A stretch of 64,000 bases of DNA from Ianthella basta (taxonomy: Eukaryota > Porifera > Demospongiae > Verongiida > Ianthellidae). Location of the stretch: positions 6,286,288-6,350,287 of the forward strand of contig OZ025883.1 of NCBI GenBank assembly GCA_964019415.1, in the 5' to 3' direction. Made by a program: the position numbers and the translations under genes. The notes beneath the pieces were generated by a model. It was not told the DNA's origin. It saw only the letters and a program-made list of their open reading frames with translations, and searched no databases. Of the stretch, positions 22,740 to 34,445 are shown one piece after another; the first letter of the stretch is position 1; every line of letters begins with the position of its first letter.

Positions 22740-23745
22740 ATGCCCACTACCCTCTTGCTGCTGCTGGCGTGTGCCTTTAACACTATCTGGCTGAGTGCAG
22801 CCAACACTTGTCCAAGTCCTCCTGGACTTCCAGGAAGAGACGGCAGAGATGGCAGAGATGGCATGCCTGGACCAGCAGGGCCACCTGGTCCAAGTGGGTC
22901 TAATGGGAGCTGTGAAGTAAGTGCATGCCATTGAGCAGTGTTCTTTCACTGGGATAAGTTTGATTCATGTAGCTTCAAGTACACGGACTCTGGTGTATTA
23001 TATGCAAGTTGTTGAAACACTGTAATACTCATTGGATATACTTTAAGCAAATAATTTGGAATATTTTGCCATGACACGTACAAGCAACTGTTGCCTTCCC
23101 ATTTTATGCTCCATGCAGTGTGAGGAAAATAACTCAGGATGGGAGTATGTCTGTCCAGTCCTGATCAAGAGGTTACTGACACCAAGAAAGCTGCAGAATG
23201 TTGCCTCTCTGCAGGACCTCACCAGTGCATCTGACACAGAACTGCATTTTACAGTCGGTGAAAATGGTGTTCGTTTTCTCAGATTCACTTTAGAATCATT
23301 GGGCACAATATATCCAGGGGCACTCAATATCCTCACCATCTACATCCAGGTGCACTTCCATCAATCACCAACTAATGACTCTGATCCACAAGTTGCCCTC
23401 TGTGATAACACAACCTGCAATGGAATTCTTATTACTGATGTTGGGAACTCTAAGCCTTGCTGTTATAGAACATTTTCACCTGGTCCAACAACAGATCTCC
23501 ACTGCCCTAATAACTGTGGTGAGATTGTTAATGCAGTAAACCCCAAGACAGCCACTCTCTCTTTCGTCCCCTCTGAACGCTGGGGGTCCTTCAGTATCCC
23601 AGAAGGAAATGGGTTCACATCATCACACATCTTTGGCACTCAGCTCGATCCCACTCAGGGACTGAGTGTGGAGATGTACGGTCATAACAGTGGTGAGCAG
23701 TACAAGTTGGGATACATGATTGTGGAAGTTATCAGAGAGGAGTGA
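22740..23745 (+). CDS. collagen-like secreted protein, copy 6
   Basis: Exons 22740-22916 and 23119-23745 give 267 residues, the shortest intact copy. Signal peptide and NTCPSPPGLPG collagen; the helix ends GSNGSCE rather than GSPGQCE. Exon 2 starts CEENNSGWEYVCPVLIKRLL, with an extra Cys just before the conserved VLIKRLL. The variable middle is shortened (DVGNSKPCCYRTFSPG; EIVNAVNPKTATLSF). Downstream it is followed by the truncated Eph duplicate. Confidence 0.9.
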
Positions 23746-24138
23746 ACAGCAGTGTATTATTAATGAACATAACTCATTAGTTTACAAATAGTTTTGTAGC
23801 TGAATTCATAGCCTTAGGTATAGCTGCTATTCTGTACAACAATCGATGTGTATCATGATTTAGCTATTTGTAGTGGTACACTGACAGCATCTTATTCATG
23901 CCATGGAGCATACATTATGTTGTGACAGATTTATGGGATCTCCTGAAAGGCAGTATATGATTCGTGCAAGGTAGAGAGATTTTCCCTTAAAGGCAACCGT
24001 GATGTACATGTACTGTACCATTCTGTGTATATATGAAGTTGCTCTAGATCTTGCGCTGCGATGTCTCTGCTGTATTGAAATGCATAGATACCCTATCTAC
24101 ACATCTGGCTACATGGTACGTATATGGTATACAAGTAC

Positions 24139-25714
24139 TAAAAGAATTAGAAGAAACGTGTACAATGTCAAAACAGTGAGCCCCACACCTCACCAAGTAC
24201 ATGCACGTATGCACACGTACATATACCCAATTCAATACACTGGATTTGTATGTATACATAGCACAGTACATGTGTAGTAATGGTAGGGCTGCAGCATTTG
24301 TGCTACACACACTTTACTGCATTGTCATCATCACCTCCAATGTAGGGAGGGAAGATCCCTGTGAGATGGACTCCCCCTGAGGCCATTCACTACCGCAAGT
24401 TAGCGGAGAAGAGTGATGTGTGGAGCTTCGGTGTCCTCCTCTGGGAGGTGATGAGCTATGGGGCTCAGTCGTATGCCGACTGGGGCAACCAACAGGTCTT
24501 GAGGGAAGTGGACAAGGGCTATCGGCTGCCCTGCCCCGAGGTGAGGAGAGGTGGGGGGAAAGAAAAGGATTGTGGGTAGGTGGGGTGTGAGATGAGAGGT
24601 TAGTTAAGAGTGGACAAAGGGGTTTGGTGGAAGTGGACACGGCAGTCTAACATGATGGGTGGGTGAGGTGTGAAGTGTGACTGTGAGAGTGAAATGCAAA
24701 GGTGGGGGATGAGGTGAGGTGTGACAATGAAAAGTGCAGGTGAGGAGTGGGATGATTTTGTGCTATGAGTGAGCTGTATGTCTTTCAGTGGCACTTAAGT
24801 ACCTCCTGACTCCCTTCCTCTTGCAGGCCACATCAGACTCTTTGTACCAGGTGATGCTGAACTGCTGGGAGAAGGAAAGCACAAGAAGGCCTACTTTTGC
24901 ACAGAACAAGGCTGACCTAGAAGACCTCTTGAGAAACAACTTTGTGGGCAGGTAAACACAGAGAATTGACTTGGGTTTAGCACCAACATACGCACCTCAG
25001 ACGATAGAGAGTTCTTGGCACACACACAAAGCCTACGTCTGTGTGGCATGTGTCACTAAATGCTATAGAAGTAGTGCCATTGCTTGCAACTGTACCATGT
25101 AAAGTGCATTACTGCATTTTGTGATTCTGTAATTGGAAGAGATATGGTATGTGCAGACTGCTGACTCAGCTAGCATGCTGGCTACCCGCACCACTGCTGT
25201 TTTTATCTAACCCATGTTGGTGCTAAAGTATGTACTTTAGTGTCATCTGATAGCATTTAATAGCCTTCAACACAGCAGACATGCATAACGCCATGCATGG
25301 GGTTTGAAAATGCTAGACCCTATCCAAGCATGGGCTAATATTTGCAGTTCATATTTGCAGCATTTACTGTAAGTAATATATAGCACGTTACTAGCTGATT
25401 CATCTGTCCATGAATGATTCATTTGTAATGTGTTCATTCGTCTCATTTCTTTCTGCAGGAGCAAGCCACCTCGTGTTCGGAGGGAGGTTATAAGCCCGCT
25501 GGCTTACAACAGCATTCAGGAATGGTTGGTAGATCTGAAGATGGAACAGTACACGCAAAACTTCATAGACCTAGCACTGACACTGAAGGAGTGCTGCCGG
25601 TTGACGGAGGAGGACATGGACACCCTCGGTATCACTGTTCCTGGCCATCGACACAAGATCTTAGCCAGCATTCAGTGTGCCTATGAGAATGGAGAAACGA
25701 CTGCTACGCAGTAG
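24139..25714 (+). pseudogene. truncated duplicate of the Eph-like gene (kinase C-lobe and SAM)
   Basis: A remnant of the activation-loop exon (about 24139-24175, ending YNVKT-like before GTGAGC) is followed by three exons with intact splice sites and frame: 24346-24540, 24827-24951 and 25459-25714, the same lengths as their partners at 4864, 5382 and 7144. Only a few residues differ (KFTEK to KLAEK, QPYAD to QSYAD, TPDSL to TSDSL, KSPLA to ISPLA, LSITV to LGITV). The N-lobe, catalytic loop and DFG are gone, and the sequence left of about 24139 is unrelated array repeat, so a kinase cannot be made. A transcript encoding C-lobe plus SAM is conceivable, but no promoter or start is evident. Confidence 0.85.
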
Positions 25715-28371
25715 AACTTGAGCCCCTTTTCCCTCACTCTATCATCTTTATCAATTTGAACCAGGTTTGGTAACAAATGCTCAATTTATACTGTATGTAC
25801 TGCATGAGTTAGTATATTATCAACCACACACATGTATTCCTGTGTATGAGTCCAAATAAGGTACTCCCTGTAATGCTATAGTGTGTGCATGTGTTACTGT
25901 TTTATGTAATGATCAGTTATGCAGTGTTACTTTAAAGGGTTTCAGCAGCTATTCTGTTGTATAATATCATTTGCAATATTTAGGACAATGACAGGTGTAT
26001 CGATGTGGAAATGTACCAAACGTGAGCCTTATAGTTGAAGGTTGCTTTCGTGCATTGAATGTGGATACACAAACGTGTAGAGCATGCTGTTCTGTACGTG
26101 CAATACATGTCCAGTGACTCTCTCTATCTGGCTAAGGCAACTGCTTTGTACATGTAGAAATGCTACATTGCTTGCACCAAATACGTACAAGCACAGATGC
26201 GTAGAGAGATATGTCATAACATCTGCATAGTCTCGCCGACCACTTTCTCCCCTCCATTTTTATTTGATGACAAGAAAGTGGTCGGCTACACGAGACTAAC
26301 ATCTGCATGCATCGACCTAAAAACTGGATGGTTGCCAATGTACAATGTATATAATTATAACATGTACAGCAAGTATGGCGTACATGAAGTATTGGTGTTG
26401 CATGCATACATGTATGTATGTATGGGGTTTCAATACAGCACAATATTCCCAATTATAGTGTAGTCATGTTTTACTGGTGCCTACGCCTTGTAGTAGTAAG
26501 TATAATTATATGTATATGGTCATGACTACTACAATACTAATTCCTCATTATTGCATGTCACATAGCCAGCCACACACTGCACATGCATGTGTAATTGTCA
26601 AGAACGCCTCTGGACACACACACAGTGCGGACATGATCAAATGTGCATTCAATGCATTGTCCAGAGCAAGTCTGATAGAGATCTAGAGCTTGAAGGAAGG
26701 TCGACCATGCACCCAAGTGCAATAAGTGTATAATATTATTATATATAATGCATGGAATGTGCATGATGGCTATGCATGTTTCGTCCATGGAATTTGAATG
26801 TGCATGAACGACACATGGAAATGCATGTACAGGGATCATGCAACGAGTATGCAATATGAATACTTGCTTGAGTTGCGCATGCATGGAGCACATTTTCATG
26901 CCTAGAAACCCATGTATGGAATCTGCATGGAATTAAGTACCTGAAATTAAAACACCCCAAATTCTTGCATGCTACATGCATGTTAACGTTACAGGTTTCA
27001 TGCATGGAAATTGCAGGGTTCTACCTATTGCAGACTAGGGCATGCATAGTCATACATGCCATTCCATGACCATGCATGAAAGATTTACACCTGAAATTGT
27101 GTCAGATGCATGTAACAGGTGCATCTTTTTGAGTAAGGATTGCACATAGAGGGGTGCTGGTGGTCAGGAGCTGAAGCACACGATTCAAGATCCATGATTA
27201 TGGGATGTTTCCGGTTCAAGCTCAAGCCCAGGCCATGGCAGAGAAGTTTTCAGTGGCAGCACCCCCCTGACAACAAGCAGCCCCACTGAACAAATAACAA
27301 ACTGATTTACTGTATGCGTGTCTGTGTTGTTTGTACTATGTATGTGTTGTGCATGGGTACCTGGAAGAGTAGCCTTCTGGCTAAAGGTTACCCACATTAA
27401 ATAAGATCAATTATAATTATTATTATAGAGGTCTGTAAATTGAGACATGCTTGTCAATATACATTCCATAGTGCAGAAGAGTATGATCAAATGTAATCCT
27501 GAATACAGTTCACTATAAACAGCTATTAATGGACATCTCAACAAATATTTACACTTGAAGCTCACATTTCAGCTGCACTGTGTTCACAACACATGAATTT
27601 TCTCGCAACATGCAAGAATCAAGAATTACCATGCAACATACAGCATGCAGTATCAAGAACAGAGCTAGCTAGTGGCCTTCAATGGCACTATAGTGTCTGA
27701 CCTATTGTCAATGAGATGCAAGCATTACTGTAGCAGTGTATTGCTGTAGTCATTTCACTGCATGCTCATGTACGTAGCTAGGGGAAATGCAGCTATGATG
27801 TTATAGGAACATGTATTTGCATGTAAGCTAACAAGCCCTCTTTGGCATTTCTTTGATGCCTGCAGCTGCAGTGCGTGACAGATGGCAAAGGTTCGGCAGT
27901 ACACAAAATACAACTCAGAATTCACATGGGAAGGCAATACAGAACAGGCTAAAGGAAGAGTCAACAGTTTCAACTTGGCATTAATGTTGACACCCTTTAA
28001 CATCAAGAACAGAGCTGTCAAATTCACTATTGCGACCTATTGTCAATGAGATACCTACCCACAAGTTCTTTAATATATATACATAATTATAGTTGATGTG
28101 TGCCAGTGTGCTGTGATGGTGGCATGCTGTGTGAAGGGTGGTGTGCTGTGTGAGGGGTGGAGTGCTGTGTGAGGGTGGAGTGCTGTGTGAGGGGTGGAGT
28201 GCTGTGTGAGGGTGGAGTGCTGTGTGAAGATAGTGTGCTGTGTGAAGATGGTGTGCTGTGTGAAGAAAGTGTACTATGTGAGGGTGGCATGCTGTGTGAA
28301 GGTGGTGCACATCACTACCCCTCCCACTTCCCCCCCACACTGGACTGTCCTCTCTTCCTCCCCTCCCTCAG
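25715..28371. other. duplicated flank of the Eph-like gene with SINE
   Basis: Paralogous to 7400-9969. The hairpin (26235-26286) is conserved. Private differences are a ~150-base segment near 26450-26620 and the SINE at 27153-27424. A GTGTGCTGTGTGA tandem stretch (28130-28300) precedes the second kinesin remnant. No gene. Confidence 0.75.
27153..27424 (+). mobile_element. tRNA-derived SINE with 7-bp target duplication
   Basis: The insert is flanked by ATAGAGG (27146-27152 and 27425-27431), and the paralogous site near 8700 reads straight through one ATAGAGG. The first part has a plausible pol III A box (TGGTGGTCAGG) and a B box (GGTTCAAGCTC). It ends in an AT-rich ATTATTATT-type tail. The length of 272 bp fits a tRNA SINE. 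Confidence 0.8.
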
Positions 28372-28450
28372 GCATCGTGGACAGTGTCCTTGAAGGTGTC
28401 AACTGTTCTGTGTTTGCTTATGGAGCCCCTGGTGCTGGTAAACCTCACAC
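28372..28450 (+). pseudogene. orphan kinesin motor P-loop exon, second copy
   Basis: Same as 9970-10049 but with P-loop changes: FAYGAPGAGKPHT in place of [13 protein letters not shown]. The Thr of GKT is lost, so this copy could not bind nucleotide normally. The splice acceptor is kept and no partner exons are present. Confidence 0.75.
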
Positions 28451-28559
28451 CAAATATAAAAGCTGATATAGAACACGTACGCTAAAGGAAGAGTCAACAG
28501 TTTCAACTTGGCATTAATGTGGACACCCTTTCTATTAACATCAAGAGCAGAACTATCAA

Positions 28560-31500
28560 TCAATCAATCAATCAATCAATCATACACAGCTTTGTCTCCA
28601 ATGCTGGAGGTCGCTGGAATTATTTTCTAACAGTTCTGTGCAAGAAATAGTTCACATCATGCTGTACTAAATAGTTCAATAATTAACTGTTCAATTTACT
28701 TTCAGATCATCAGCCCATCTTTTCCTTGGTCTTCCCCTCGGTCGCTTTCCGGGCACATTCTCCATATACACCTTCTTTATCATCCTGTCATCTGTCATTT
28801 CTTCCATCTTCTTTAACCATTCTGTCTTCTTGTTCTCTACTCTTGATACCACTGCCACCTGTCCCAGTCTTGATCTAATATCAACATTCCTCACTTTGTC
28901 CAACATAGTCACTCCTTCCACTCTCCTCAGGCATCTCATTTCAAGGGCTTGTATTCTGCTCTTGTGTCTCTCTAGCAGGGTCCAGGTCTCACATGCATAC
29001 AACAGAGTTGGCATCACCGTGGCATTGATCACTCTAAGTTTTGTTGCCTTGCTCAGTTCTCTTCGATCAATTATCTCTTTTCTCATAGCTCCAATCACTT
29101 TGGATGCTGCTCCTATTCTGTGGTCTACCTCTGCTTCACATGATCCCTCTTCATCTAACATGGCTCCTAGATACTTCATTGTCTTCACATTTTCTATCTC
29201 CACTCCATTTACTGTAATGTTGCATGTGCCTCCTCCTCTCTTCACCACCATTACCTTTGTCTTTCCCCAATTGATTGTCATTCTCCATTTCATCATCACT
29301 TCATCCAGCACCTTCACATTTCTTTCTGCATCCTCATCTCTTTCTGTCACTAACATTAGGTCATCGGCAAACAAGAGAAGCTGTATTATGCCTGTTTCCA
29401 TCTCAACTCCTCCTTCAAACCTCTGTTTTGCCTCCCTCACAATGTTGTCCATAAAGATGTTAAATAGCCATGGTGACATAGTGCATCCCTGTCTCACTCC
29501 TTGTCCTACTCCAAACCAGTCTGATTTCTGACCTTGAACCCTGACACATGCCTTACCATCATCATATAGTGACCTCACTGCTCTTATCAGCTCACCATTC
29601 ACTCCATATGCCCTAAGCACTCTCCACAATAACTCCCTGTCTACCCTGTCGTATGCTTTCTCTAAGTCCACACAAACCATCAGCATCCTCTTGTTCTTTT
29701 CAATAATCTTCTCTCCTAACTGCCTGACAGTAAACAACTGGTCTACACAGCTCCTCCCTCTTCGGAATGCCCCCTGCTCTTCCAACACTTTCCCTTCGGT
29801 GATTGTCCTCATCCTCTTCTCCAACACACTGGCATACACCTTGCCAGGTATACTCAGCAAGCTGATGCCCCGGTAATTCTCGCATTGGGTTCTGCTTCCT
29901 TTCTTGTGGATCGGGACAATCAGTGCCCTTCGCCAGTCCATTGGGACACTCCCACTCCTCCATGCCAGGTCCATGATTTTGTGCAGCCACTCTACCACTA
30001 CCCCTCCACCTGCTTTCAGCATTTCTCCAGTGACCCCACATACTCCAGGTGCTTTCCTATTCTTCAGTCTCAAGATGCTTGAGCACACTTCCTCCATACT
30101 TATCCTCTCATGTCTAGTCCCCTCTACTCGTTCTTCTTCTCTGCTTGCAATTTTGCATTCATTCTGTTGAACTCCTTCACCCTGTAACAGTGATGCAAAG
30201 TACTCTTTCCACCTATTCCTAACCTCTTCCTCCTCACACAGCACCTGTCCACTTTCATCACATACTCTTCCCACTTCACTGCTACCCTTTGTCCTATCTC
30301 TTATCTTCGCCCAAAACCTCCTCTGATTGTGTTGGAAATCTCCCTGCAATGTCTCGCCAATTTTCTTCCATTCCTCATTTTTCGCTTTCCTCACTGTATG
30401 ACTTGCTGCCCTTTTGGCCTTCAGGTAAACTTCCTTTGCATTCTCAGTCTTCACTTGTAGCCACCTCTTATATGCCTCCTTCTTGCTTTTCACTGCCACT
30501 TCAACCTCCTTGCTCCACCATGCAGTCCTCTTCTCTTTTCTGACTTTCTTTCTTCCACACACTACTTCAGCTACCTCCTTAACGTCACTCTTAAATTCAT
30601 TCCATGCCGCTTCCACATCATCCCCATTCACACACTTTGCTTCCCTCATTTTTTGGCTCAGTTTTGCACAATATTTCGTCTTTCCCTCTTTAGTTCGCAG
30701 TCTCTCACTTCTCAGCTGACTCTTCTTTTCTGTCTTCTTAGTCTGCTTTCTACCCCTCACTTTCATCTTCATCAGCACCAGGTGGTGATCGCTACCAATC
30801 TCAGCCCCGCGTACCACTCTCACATCATTCACATCTTTTCTCAGATCTGATCTTACTAAAAAGTAGTCTATGATGGACCGAAGTTGTCTTCCTGGACACT
30901 TCCAGGTGAACTTATGAATTTCTTTGTGCTCAAAGTGGGTATTCATTATGCTGAATTCATTTTCTGCACTAAACCTGAGTAACCTGCTTCCACTATCATT
31001 CTTCACCCTTTCACCATGCTTCCCAATCACACCAATCCATTCTTCCACATCATTGCCGACCCTTGCATTAAAATCTCCCAGTACTACCACCTTGTCCCCT
31101 CTAGGTACTCTATCTACCACTTCTTGAAGTTGTGCATAGAACCCATCTTTGGTTTCGTTGTCCCTGTCATCCGTTGGGGCATACACCTGCACGAGCGTCA
31201 TCCACACTCCCGCGACCCGTAGCCTAACCATTACACACCTTTCACTTACGCACCTCCAGCTTCTGACGCAGTCCGCCAAGCGCTCTGCTACAATTATCCC
31301 CACACCGCACTTCGCTCGCCCTTCTGTCACTCCAGCGTAGACATACCTCGCTCCATCTATTTCTGTCATGCCATTTCCTCTCGCTTTAGTTTCACTGAGA
31401 CCGAGGACATCGATGTTGTAACGCGCCATTTCCCGAACCACTTCTTCTTCTCTCGATCTTAATGTTCTAACGTTCCAGGTACCTATTCTATAGATATTAC

Positions 31501-31588
31501 TTGCCTCCTCAGTTGGCGATACCATCATTGGTGCTTCGGTGGGTTGTCAAATCGTAGACAAGGAGCCCGACGCGAAGGCTAATCTGCC
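28560..31588 (-). mobile_element. full-length APE-type LINE (RTE-like) with target duplication
   Basis: The ~3.03 kb element is flanked by GAACTATCAA on both sides (28550-28559 and 31589-31598). On the minus strand it runs from a ~60-base leader through one long frame to a ~110-base 3' end that stops in TGATTGATTG repeats. The same spot in the paralogous block (near 10150) has no insert. A perfect target duplication and an unbroken frame mark a recent insertion. Confidence 0.88.
28691..31528 (-). CDS. LINE ORF: endonuclease-reverse transcriptase (RTE-like)
   Basis: 945 residues, unbroken. The N-terminal part (about 15-250) is an APE-type endonuclease: GTWNVRTL, LSETKARG, VYAPTDD, VLGDFNARVG, SIIDYFLV, GSDHHLVL. 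The reverse transcriptase follows, with NYRGISLLSIPGKVYA, CVDLEKAYDRVDRELLW, GVRQGCTMSPWLFNIF and the catalytic LLLFADDLML near residue 720, then YLGAMLDEEG and a C-terminal segment with ACETW and RPRGRPRKRWADD. Motifs and layout fit the RTE/BovB group; the clade needs a tree. The start at 31528 (MMVSP) is the first Met, and the second Met is equally possible. Confidence 0.9.
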   Translation of the reverse strand: MMVSPTEEASNIYRIGTWNVRTLRSREEEVVREMARYNIDVLGLSETKARGNGMTEIDGARYVYAGVTEGRAKCGVGIIVAERLADCVRSWRCVSERCVMVRLRVAGVWMTLVQVYAPTDDRDNETKDGFYAQLQEVVDRVPRGDKVVVLGDFNARVGNDVEEWIGVIGKHGERVKNDSGSRLLRFSAENEFSIMNTHFEHKEIHKFTWKCPGRQLRSIIDYFLVRSDLRKDVNDVRVVRGAEIGSDHHLVLMKMKVRGRKQTKKTEKKSQLRSERLRTKEGKTKYCAKLSQKMREAKCVNGDDVEAAWNEFKSDVKEVAEVVCGRKKVRKEKRTAWWSKEVEVAVKSKKEAYKRWLQVKTENAKEVYLKAKRAASHTVRKAKNEEWKKIGETLQGDFQHNQRRFWAKIRDRTKGSSEVGRVCDESGQVLCEEEEVRNRWKEYFASLLQGEGVQQNECKIASREEERVEGTRHERISMEEVCSSILRLKNRKAPGVCGVTGEMLKAGGGVVVEWLHKIMDLAWRSGSVPMDWRRALIVPIHKKGSRTQCENYRGISLLSIPGKVYASVLEKRMRTITEGKVLEEQGAFRRGRSCVDQLFTVRQLGEKIIEKNKRMLMVCVDLEKAYDRVDRELLWRVLRAYGVNGELIRAVRSLYDDGKACVRVQGQKSDWFGVGQGVRQGCTMSPWLFNIFMDNIVREAKQRFEGGVEMETGIIQLLLFADDLMLVTERDEDAERNVKVLDEVMMKWRMTINWGKTKVMVVKRGGGTCNITVNGVEIENVKTMKYLGAMLDEEGSCEAEVDHRIGAASKVIGAMRKEIIDRRELSKATKLRVINATVMPTLLYACETWTLLERHKSRIQALEMRCLRRVEGVTMLDKVRNVDIRSRLGQVAVVSRVENKKTEWLKKMEEMTDDRMIKKVYMENVPGKRPRGRPRKRWADDLKVN

Positions 31589-31598
31589 GAACTATCAA

Positions 31599-32038
31599 AT
31601 TCACTATATACGTATAGTGTGACTTACTGTCGATGAGATACCCACCCACAATTGCAAAGTTTATAGTTGATGGGTTCACTAGTGTGTGCAATAAGAACTA
31701 TGCCAGCTGATGCGTGAGCGTGAGGTAACTGCAGTACACAGAATTCCATGGATACACATCACACAACATATGAATGCACGTACTTGTAATAACAGCTAGT
31801 TAGGAAGTACTATAGAAATATGTCATGCATGCTTTGAAGGGCACTACACCCACGTACATACCAAGTACACAATGGCATGAAACCAATTGCAAATGACTGT
31901 ATAAGCTGCATATTATATTGTGGCCCATGAGAATAGTACTATATATATATGAATTTAAATGCATGCATACACATGATATGCGTACAATATACATTATTGG
32001 CTATTATACCATTTCATTGTGAATGTGAACGAGAAGGA
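31599..32038. other. spacer and shared upstream block of copy 7
   Basis: Continues the duplicated block after the LINE, then the ~300-bp upstream block (from about 31730). No gene. Confidence 0.7.
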
Positions 32039-32046
32039 TATAAATA
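32039..32046 (+). promoter_or_regulatory. TATA box, collagen-like copy 7
   Basis: TATAAATA lies 71 bp before the ATG at 32110. Confidence 0.8.
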
Positions 32047-32109
32047 GGACATGGGACTAAGGGAGAACAATAGCACTCCAGCCAGTTCTGAGGTTCAGAA
32101 GCTCTCAAC

Positions 32110-33112
32110 ATGCCCACTACTCTCCTGCTGCTGGTGTGTGCCTTTAACACCATCTGGCTGAGTGCAGCCAACACTTGTTCAAGTCATAAGCTTCCTGGAC
32201 TTCCAGGAAGAGATGGCAGAGATGGCAGAGATGGCATGCCTGGACCAGCAGGGCCACCTGGCCCAAGTGGGTCTCCTGGTCAGTGTGAGGTAAATGAGCA
32301 TACAGTGTTCATTGCGTTAGGTTATATGCTATAGGGCCATGTGACATACACTCAGCACAAATTAATACTGGAAAATATATAAGTTAGCTATTATATTTAA
32401 TGTACAAATTCTAAATTTGTTTATATGATATGACAAGCAACTATCGCCTTCCCACTTCGTGTTCCAGTGTGATAAAAATGGCTCAGTCTTAGAGCGAAGT
32501 TACAGTTCTCCAGTTGTCATCAAGAGGTTACTGACACCAAGAAAGCTCCAGAGTGTTGCCTCTCTGCAGGACCTCACCAGTGCATCTGACACAGAACTGC
32601 ATTTTACAGCAAGTGCAACCGCTGTTCGGCTTCTCAGATTCACTTTGGACTCATTGGGCACAATACCACCAGGGGCACTCAATAACCTCACCATCTACAT
32701 CCAGGTGCGCTTCCATCAATCACCAACCTCTGACACTGATCCACAAGTTGCCCTCTGTGATAACACAACCTGCAATGGAATTGTCATTACTGATGCTGCC
32801 AACTATCCTAACACCCCTTGTTGTTATAATACATTTGCACCTGGTCCAACAATAGATCGCAGCTGCCCTAGTAACTGTGGTGAGATTGTAGCAACAAATG
32901 CGGTAGACCCTAAGACAGTGTCTCTCACTTTCATCCCCTCTGAACGCTGGGGGTCCTTCAGTATCCCAGAAGGAAATGGATTCACATCATCATACATCTT
33001 TGGCTCTCAGCTCAATCCCACTCAGGGACTGAGTGTGGAGATGTACGGTGATCACAGTGGTGAGCAGTACAAGTTGGGATACATCATTGTGGAAGTTATC
33101 AGAGAGGAGTGA
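32110..33112 (+). CDS. collagen-like secreted protein, copy 7
   Basis: Exons 32110-32289 and 32468-33112 give 274 residues. Signal peptide, NTCSSHKLPG pre-collagen form, GRDGRDGRDGMPG collagen, QCE|CDKNGSVLERSYSSP. Exon 2 is close to copy 1, as expected for its partner in the duplicated block; differences cluster in FHQSPTSDTDPQ, NGIVITDAANYPNTPC and SYIFGSQLNPTQG. No defects. It lies downstream of the LINE insertion, about 160 bp before which the kinesin remnant sits, mirroring the order at copy 1. Confidence 0.9.
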
Positions 33113-33748
33113 ACAGCAGTATATACCATAACTCATTGCCGTAGATTTGTAACAGAATTTACTATGTAGGCAGCTGTTGTATAAGTATATGCATCAATCA
33201 GTGTGTATCATGATTTAGCTATTTGTAGTGGTACTCTGACAGCATCTTATTCATGCCATGAGCATATGTACAATATGTATGTTGTGACAGACTTATGGGA
33301 TCTCTTGAAAGGGGCTATACTAGTATGTGATTTATTAAAAGAAGGGAGAGATATCCCCTATGATTGATGTAGTTGGACCAGGTCTATAATTGATGTGTGC
33401 ACTAGTGTGTGTAATAAGAACTATGCCAGCTGGTGCTTGAGCGTGAGGTAACTGCAGTGCACAGAATTCCATGGATATACACCACACATGCAACATAAAA
33501 ATGCACGTATTTGTAATAACAGCTAACTTAGAAGGTACTATATACTAATAATTATGTCATACATTGAAGGTAACTACACCCAAATACCAATAACAATACA
33601 ATGGCATGAAGCGAAATGACAGTATAAGCTGCACATTATATTGTGGGCTATGAGTATAGTACTATATTTTCTAAACATGAATTTAAATGCATGCATACAC
33701 ATTATTGGCTATATTATACCATTTCATTGTGAATGGGAACGAGAAAGA
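33113..33748. other. spacer and shared upstream block of copy 8
   Basis: Downstream repeat (GACAGCATCTTATTCATGCC) shared with copies 4, 6 and 10, then the upstream block from about 33455. No gene. Confidence 0.7.
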
Positions 33749-33756
33749 TATAAATA
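33749..33756 (+). promoter_or_regulatory. TATA box, collagen-like copy 8 (broken gene)
   Basis: TATAAATA lies 74 bp before the ATG at 33823. Confidence 0.7.
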
Positions 33757-33822
33757 GAACGTGTGGACTGAGAGAGAACACAATAGCACTCCAGCCCGTT
33801 CTGAAGTTCTGAAGCTCTCAAC

Positions 33823-34445
33823 ATGCCCATTACCCTCTTGCTGCTGCTGCTGTGTGCCTTTAACACCATCTGGCTGAGTGCAGCCAACACTTGTCCAAGT
33901 CCTCCTGGACTTCCAGGAAGAGATGGCAGAGATGGCAGAGATGGCATGCCTGGACCAGCAGGGCCACCTGGTCCAAGTGGGTCTCCTAGGTGCTGTGAAG
34001 TAAGTGCATATCATTGCTGCAGTGTTCTTGCAATGAGATAATTTAGATTTATGTAGCTACAAGTACATATATACGTAGACTCTGGTGCATTCTGCAAGTT
34101 GTTGATGAAACACTAATACTCAGTGGATAAGCAAATAATTAGGGAATCCAATATTTTACTGTAACACGTACAAGCAGCTGTTGCCTCCTTTTCTCTGCTG
34201 GTCACTGTGGCAGTGAGACTGTTGAAACAAACTTCACTCACCCTAAGACAGTGTCTCTCACTTTCGTCCCCTCTGAACGCTGGGGGTCCTTCAGTATCCC
34301 AGAAGGAAATGGGTTCACAACAGCTAGCACCTTTGGCGCTCAGCTGGATCCCACTCAGGGACTGAGTGTGGAGATGTATAGTTCTGACACTGGAGAGCAG
34401 TACAGACTGGCATACATGATTGTGGAAGTTATCAGTGAGGAGTGA
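33823..34445 (+). pseudogene. collagen-like copy 8, exon 2 truncated
   Basis: Exon 1 (33823-33999) is intact: MPITLLLLLLCAF, NTCPSPPGLPG, ending SPRCCE before GTAAGT. Exon 2 lacks its first ~390 bases. The frame resumes at about 34200 with the C-terminal part (ETVETNFTHPK, SERWGSFSIPEG, EVISEE), matching copy 9 almost exactly. The nearest AG (34213) would give an immediate TGA in phase, so I treat it as broken. The deletion joins an intron like that of copy 6 to exon 2 of a copy 9 type. Confidence 0.8.

Noticed and set aside
28830-31340. Plus-strand frames of 60-233 residues across the LINE at 28.6-31.6 kb
   Set aside because: Antisense shadows of the minus-strand 945-residue LINE ORF.
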